Source: an uncultured Cohaesibacter sp. (GTDB lineage: Bacteria > Pseudomonadota > Alphaproteobacteria > Rhizobiales > Cohaesibacteraceae). Taken from it: a stretch of DNA of 64,000 nt. The stretch is taken from the NCBI RefSeq assembly GCF_963664735.1, contig NZ_OY761553.1:1627303-1691302 (forward strand), in the 5' to 3' direction. Below are positions 62,430 through 64,000 of this stretch, piece by piece. The position numbers and the translations under genes were made by a program. The stretch's first letter is position 1, and each line of letters opens with the position of its first letter. The notes beneath the pieces are model-generated. The model ran no database searches. It was given only the letters and a program-made list of their open reading frames with translations, and was not told the origin of the DNA.

Positions 62430-63836
62430 TTACTGGATCTGCTGAAGCAGGGTGTCCAGAGATGCTTTCGCATCGCCATAGAACATGCGGGTATTTTCTT
62501 TGTAGAACAGCGGGTTCTCGATACCGGAATAGCCAGTACCCTGACCACGTTTGGAAACGAAGACCTGCTTGGCTTTCCAAACTTCCAGAACCGGCATACC
62601 GGCGATTGGAGAGTTTGGATCTTCCTGAGCAGCCGGGTTCACGATGTCGTTGGAGCCGATAACGATAACAACGTCCGTATCAGGGAAGTCGTCGTTGATC
62701 TCGTCCATTTCCATAACGATGTCATAAGGCACCTTGGCTTCAGCCAACAGCACGTTCATGTGACCTGGAAGACGACCAGCCACCGGATGGATGGCGAAGC
62801 GGACTTCCTTGCCCTTGGCGCGCAGACGGCGGGTCAGTTCAGCAACATTTTGCTGAGCCTGAGCAACAGCCATACCATAGCCCGGAACGATGATGACACT
62901 GTCGGCATCGTCAAGAGCGGCAGCAACGCCGTCGGCATCGATTGCGATCATCTCGCCATCGATTTCCATGGCTGGGCCAGTGGAGTTACCAAAGCCGCCA
63001 AGAATAACCGAGACGAAGTGACGGTTCATGGCCTTACACATGATGTAGGACAGAATGGCACCTGAGGAACCAACCAGAGCACCGGTCACGATCAGCAGGT
63101 CGTTGCCAAGCAGGAAGCCGGTAGCCGCTGCAGCCCACCCTGAATAGGAGTTCAGCATGGAGACAACAACAGGCATATCAGCGCCACCGATGGCCATAAC
63201 CATATGCACACCAATGACGAACGCGATGATCGTCATCAGATAGAGGGTCCAGGATCCGAGGCCGTTCATATACATGATCAGCAGGATGAAGGACACAACC
63301 AGCATCAGGATGTTCCACATATGGCGACCCGGCAAAAGCAGGGCTTTGCCGCCAATGCGACCGGAGAGCTTGCCATAGGCAATCAGCGAGCCGGTGAAGG
63401 TAACAGCACCAATGAAGACACCAAGGAAGACTTCAATCTCGTGGATGACCTCTTCCGCAGGTGTCGGGAAGACATGTGCCGTCAAATCGGAGTTGAGACC
63501 GATGAAGACAGCAGCAAGACCCACAAAGCTGTGCAGCATGGCTACAAGCTGTGGCATGCCGGTCATTTCAACGCGTTTGGCAACGATGCCACCGATAACG
63601 GCACCAATAACCACTGCGATGAGCAGAACGACAGGGCTGGCAGCAAGCACCGTCCCCAGAGTGATGTCATGGGGATCGATCGGTCCAAAGATGGTAGCCA
63701 GAACAGCGATCGCCATACCGACGATACCGAACCAGACGCCACGCTTTGCACTTTCCTGATCCTTCAGTCCACCCAGAGACAGGATGAACAGCACAGTAGC
63801 CGCGATGTAGGCGGCTGTTTGTAATTCAGCGTTCAT
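62430..63836 (-). CDS. pntB: NAD(P) transhydrogenase subunit beta
   Basis: Membrane subunit of 468 residues of the proton-translocating transhydrogenase, which makes NADPH from NADH using the proton gradient. About nine membrane helices fill residues 1-265. The C-terminal 190 residues are the NADP-binding domain III, with [15 protein letters not shown] near 312-326 and [17 protein letters not shown]-type [19 protein letters not shown] near 413-431. A GGAGGT box precedes the ATG, 15 bases after the pntA stop. It supplies reductant and balances redox between fermentation and biosynthesis. Confidence 0.97.
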   Translation of the reverse strand: MNAELQTAAYIAATVLFILSLGGLKDQESAKRGVWFGIVGMAIAVLATIFGPIDPHDITLGTVLAASPVVLLIAVVIGAVIGGIVAKRVEMTGMPQLVAMLHSFVGLAAVFIGLNSDLTAHVFPTPAEEVIHEIEVFLGVFIGAVTFTGSLIAYGKLSGRIGGKALLLPGRHMWNILMLVVSFILLIMYMNGLGSWTLYLMTIIAFVIGVHMVMAIGGADMPVVVSMLNSYSGWAAAATGFLLGNDLLIVTGALVGSSGAILSYIMCKAMNRHFVSVILGGFGNSTGPAMEIDGEMIAIDADGVAAALDDADSVIIVPGYGMAVAQAQQNVAELTRRLRAKGKEVRFAIHPVAGRLPGHMNVLLAEAKVPYDIVMEMDEINDDFPDTDVVIVIGSNDIVNPAAQEDPNSPIAGMPVLEVWKAKQVFVSKRGQGTGYSGIENPLFYKENTRMFYGDAKASLDTLLQQIQ

Positions 63837-63851
63837 AATTACCTCCGCCTA

Positions 63852-64000
63852 TCAGGATTTCTGGAACATCTGCAGCATGCGACGGGTAACCATGAAGCCA
63901 CCGACGATGTTGATCGAAGCAATCAGGATCGACACGAATGCCAAAAGCAAAACGATCCAGGAGCTCGAGCCCAACTGCAGGAGTGAGCCGAGGATGATAA
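63852..64000 (-). CDS. pntA: NAD(P) transhydrogenase subunit alpha, membrane part (3' end)
   Basis: The last 49 codons of a gene that continues beyond the right edge. The visible protein has a membrane helix (SSWIVLLLAFVSILIASINI) and ends in GGFMVTRRMLQMFQKS, which matches the C-terminus of PntA. In many alphaproteobacteria this part is a separate small subunit (PntA2/PntAb); whether it is split here cannot be seen. It lies directly upstream of pntB in the same operon. Confidence 0.92.
   Translation of the reverse strand, partial: IILGSLLQLGSSSWIVLLLAFVSILIASINIVGGFMVTRRMLQMFQKS

Noticed and set aside
1-64000. Mobile elements, CRISPR arrays, tRNA or rRNA genes
   Set aside because: No transposase, integrase, regularly spaced repeat, or tRNA/rRNA-like sequence was seen anywhere in the window.

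Overview
The window looks like chromosome from a facultatively anaerobic, probably marine alphaproteobacterium of the Rhizobiales. The evidence is the style of the genes (rhizobial-type sugar ABC transporters, single-chain pyruvate carboxylase, split PntA/PntB transhydrogenase) combined with a full set of mixed-acid fermentation enzymes (AdhE, PflB/PflA), which is uncommon in that class. A Cohaesibacter-like organism would fit, but this is inference from gene content, not a database match. I see no rRNA, tRNA, CRISPR array, phage or insertion sequence; all regions read as ordinary host DNA.

Layout. 1-3.2 kb: a minus-strand sugar or glycerol-phosphate type ABC transporter (binding protein, two permeases), with the first codons of a further gene at the left edge. 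3.3-5.3 kb: an acetyltransferase, a tiny cysteine-rich membrane protein and an AraC regulator. 5.7-11.5 kb: a plus-strand pectin-fragment operon (two permeases, ATPase, GH28 polygalacturonase, GH105 unsaturated-uronyl hydrolase), divergent from the AraC gene. 11.8-12.6 kb: a response regulator made of two receiver domains only. 12.9-15.6 kb: adhE. 16.1-18.6 kb: GH2 beta-mannosidase. 19.0-19.1 kb: a 51-residue unrecognised protein. 19.3-23.3 kb: a BisC-type molybdoenzyme and the SelO pseudokinase. 23.3-28.1 kb: a FadR-type regulator, pirin, WrbA, a glutathionyl-hydroquinone reductase and a LacI regulator. 28.7-30.9 kb: an EamA transporter and a tandem universal stress protein. 30.9-41.0 kb: iron-type alcohol dehydrogenase, pflB, pflA, a Gfo/Idh/MocA oxidoreductase and pyruvate carboxylase. 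41.4-51.7 kb: thioesterase, a SEL1-repeat/peptidoglycan-binding envelope protein divergent from an alpha-2-macroglobulin gene, and pbpC. 51.7-56.6 kb: TetR regulator with a perfect operator, purU, a ferredoxin-reductase-like flavoprotein and guanine deaminase. 57.0-60.1 kb: amino-sugar kinase, HutC-type GntR regulator and nagA. 60.4-64.0 kb: a YtfG-like quinone reductase with a divergent LysR gene, then pntB and the 3' end of pntA.

How it works together. The catabolic genes point to use of plant or algal polysaccharides (pectin, mannan) and amino sugars. Pyruvate can then be split by PFL, ethanol made by AdhE, and the oxaloacetate branch fed by pyruvate carboxylase. A perfect FNR-type palindrome lies upstream of pyc, with weaker FNR-like sites near adhE and near the Fe-ADH/pflB intergenic region, suggesting shared oxygen control. 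The quinone- and electrophile-handling genes (pirin, WrbA, YqjG-like, YtfG-like) suggest a redox-stress theme. The envelope block (A2M, PBP1C, SEL1 protein) is a likely periplasmic defence and repair unit.

Points most worth a second look are the pyc FNR box, the TetR operator followed by a plus-strand terminator with no annotated gene between them, the 51-residue protein with a large inverted repeat upstream, and the SEL1/peptidoglycan-binding protein opposite the A2M-PbpC pair.
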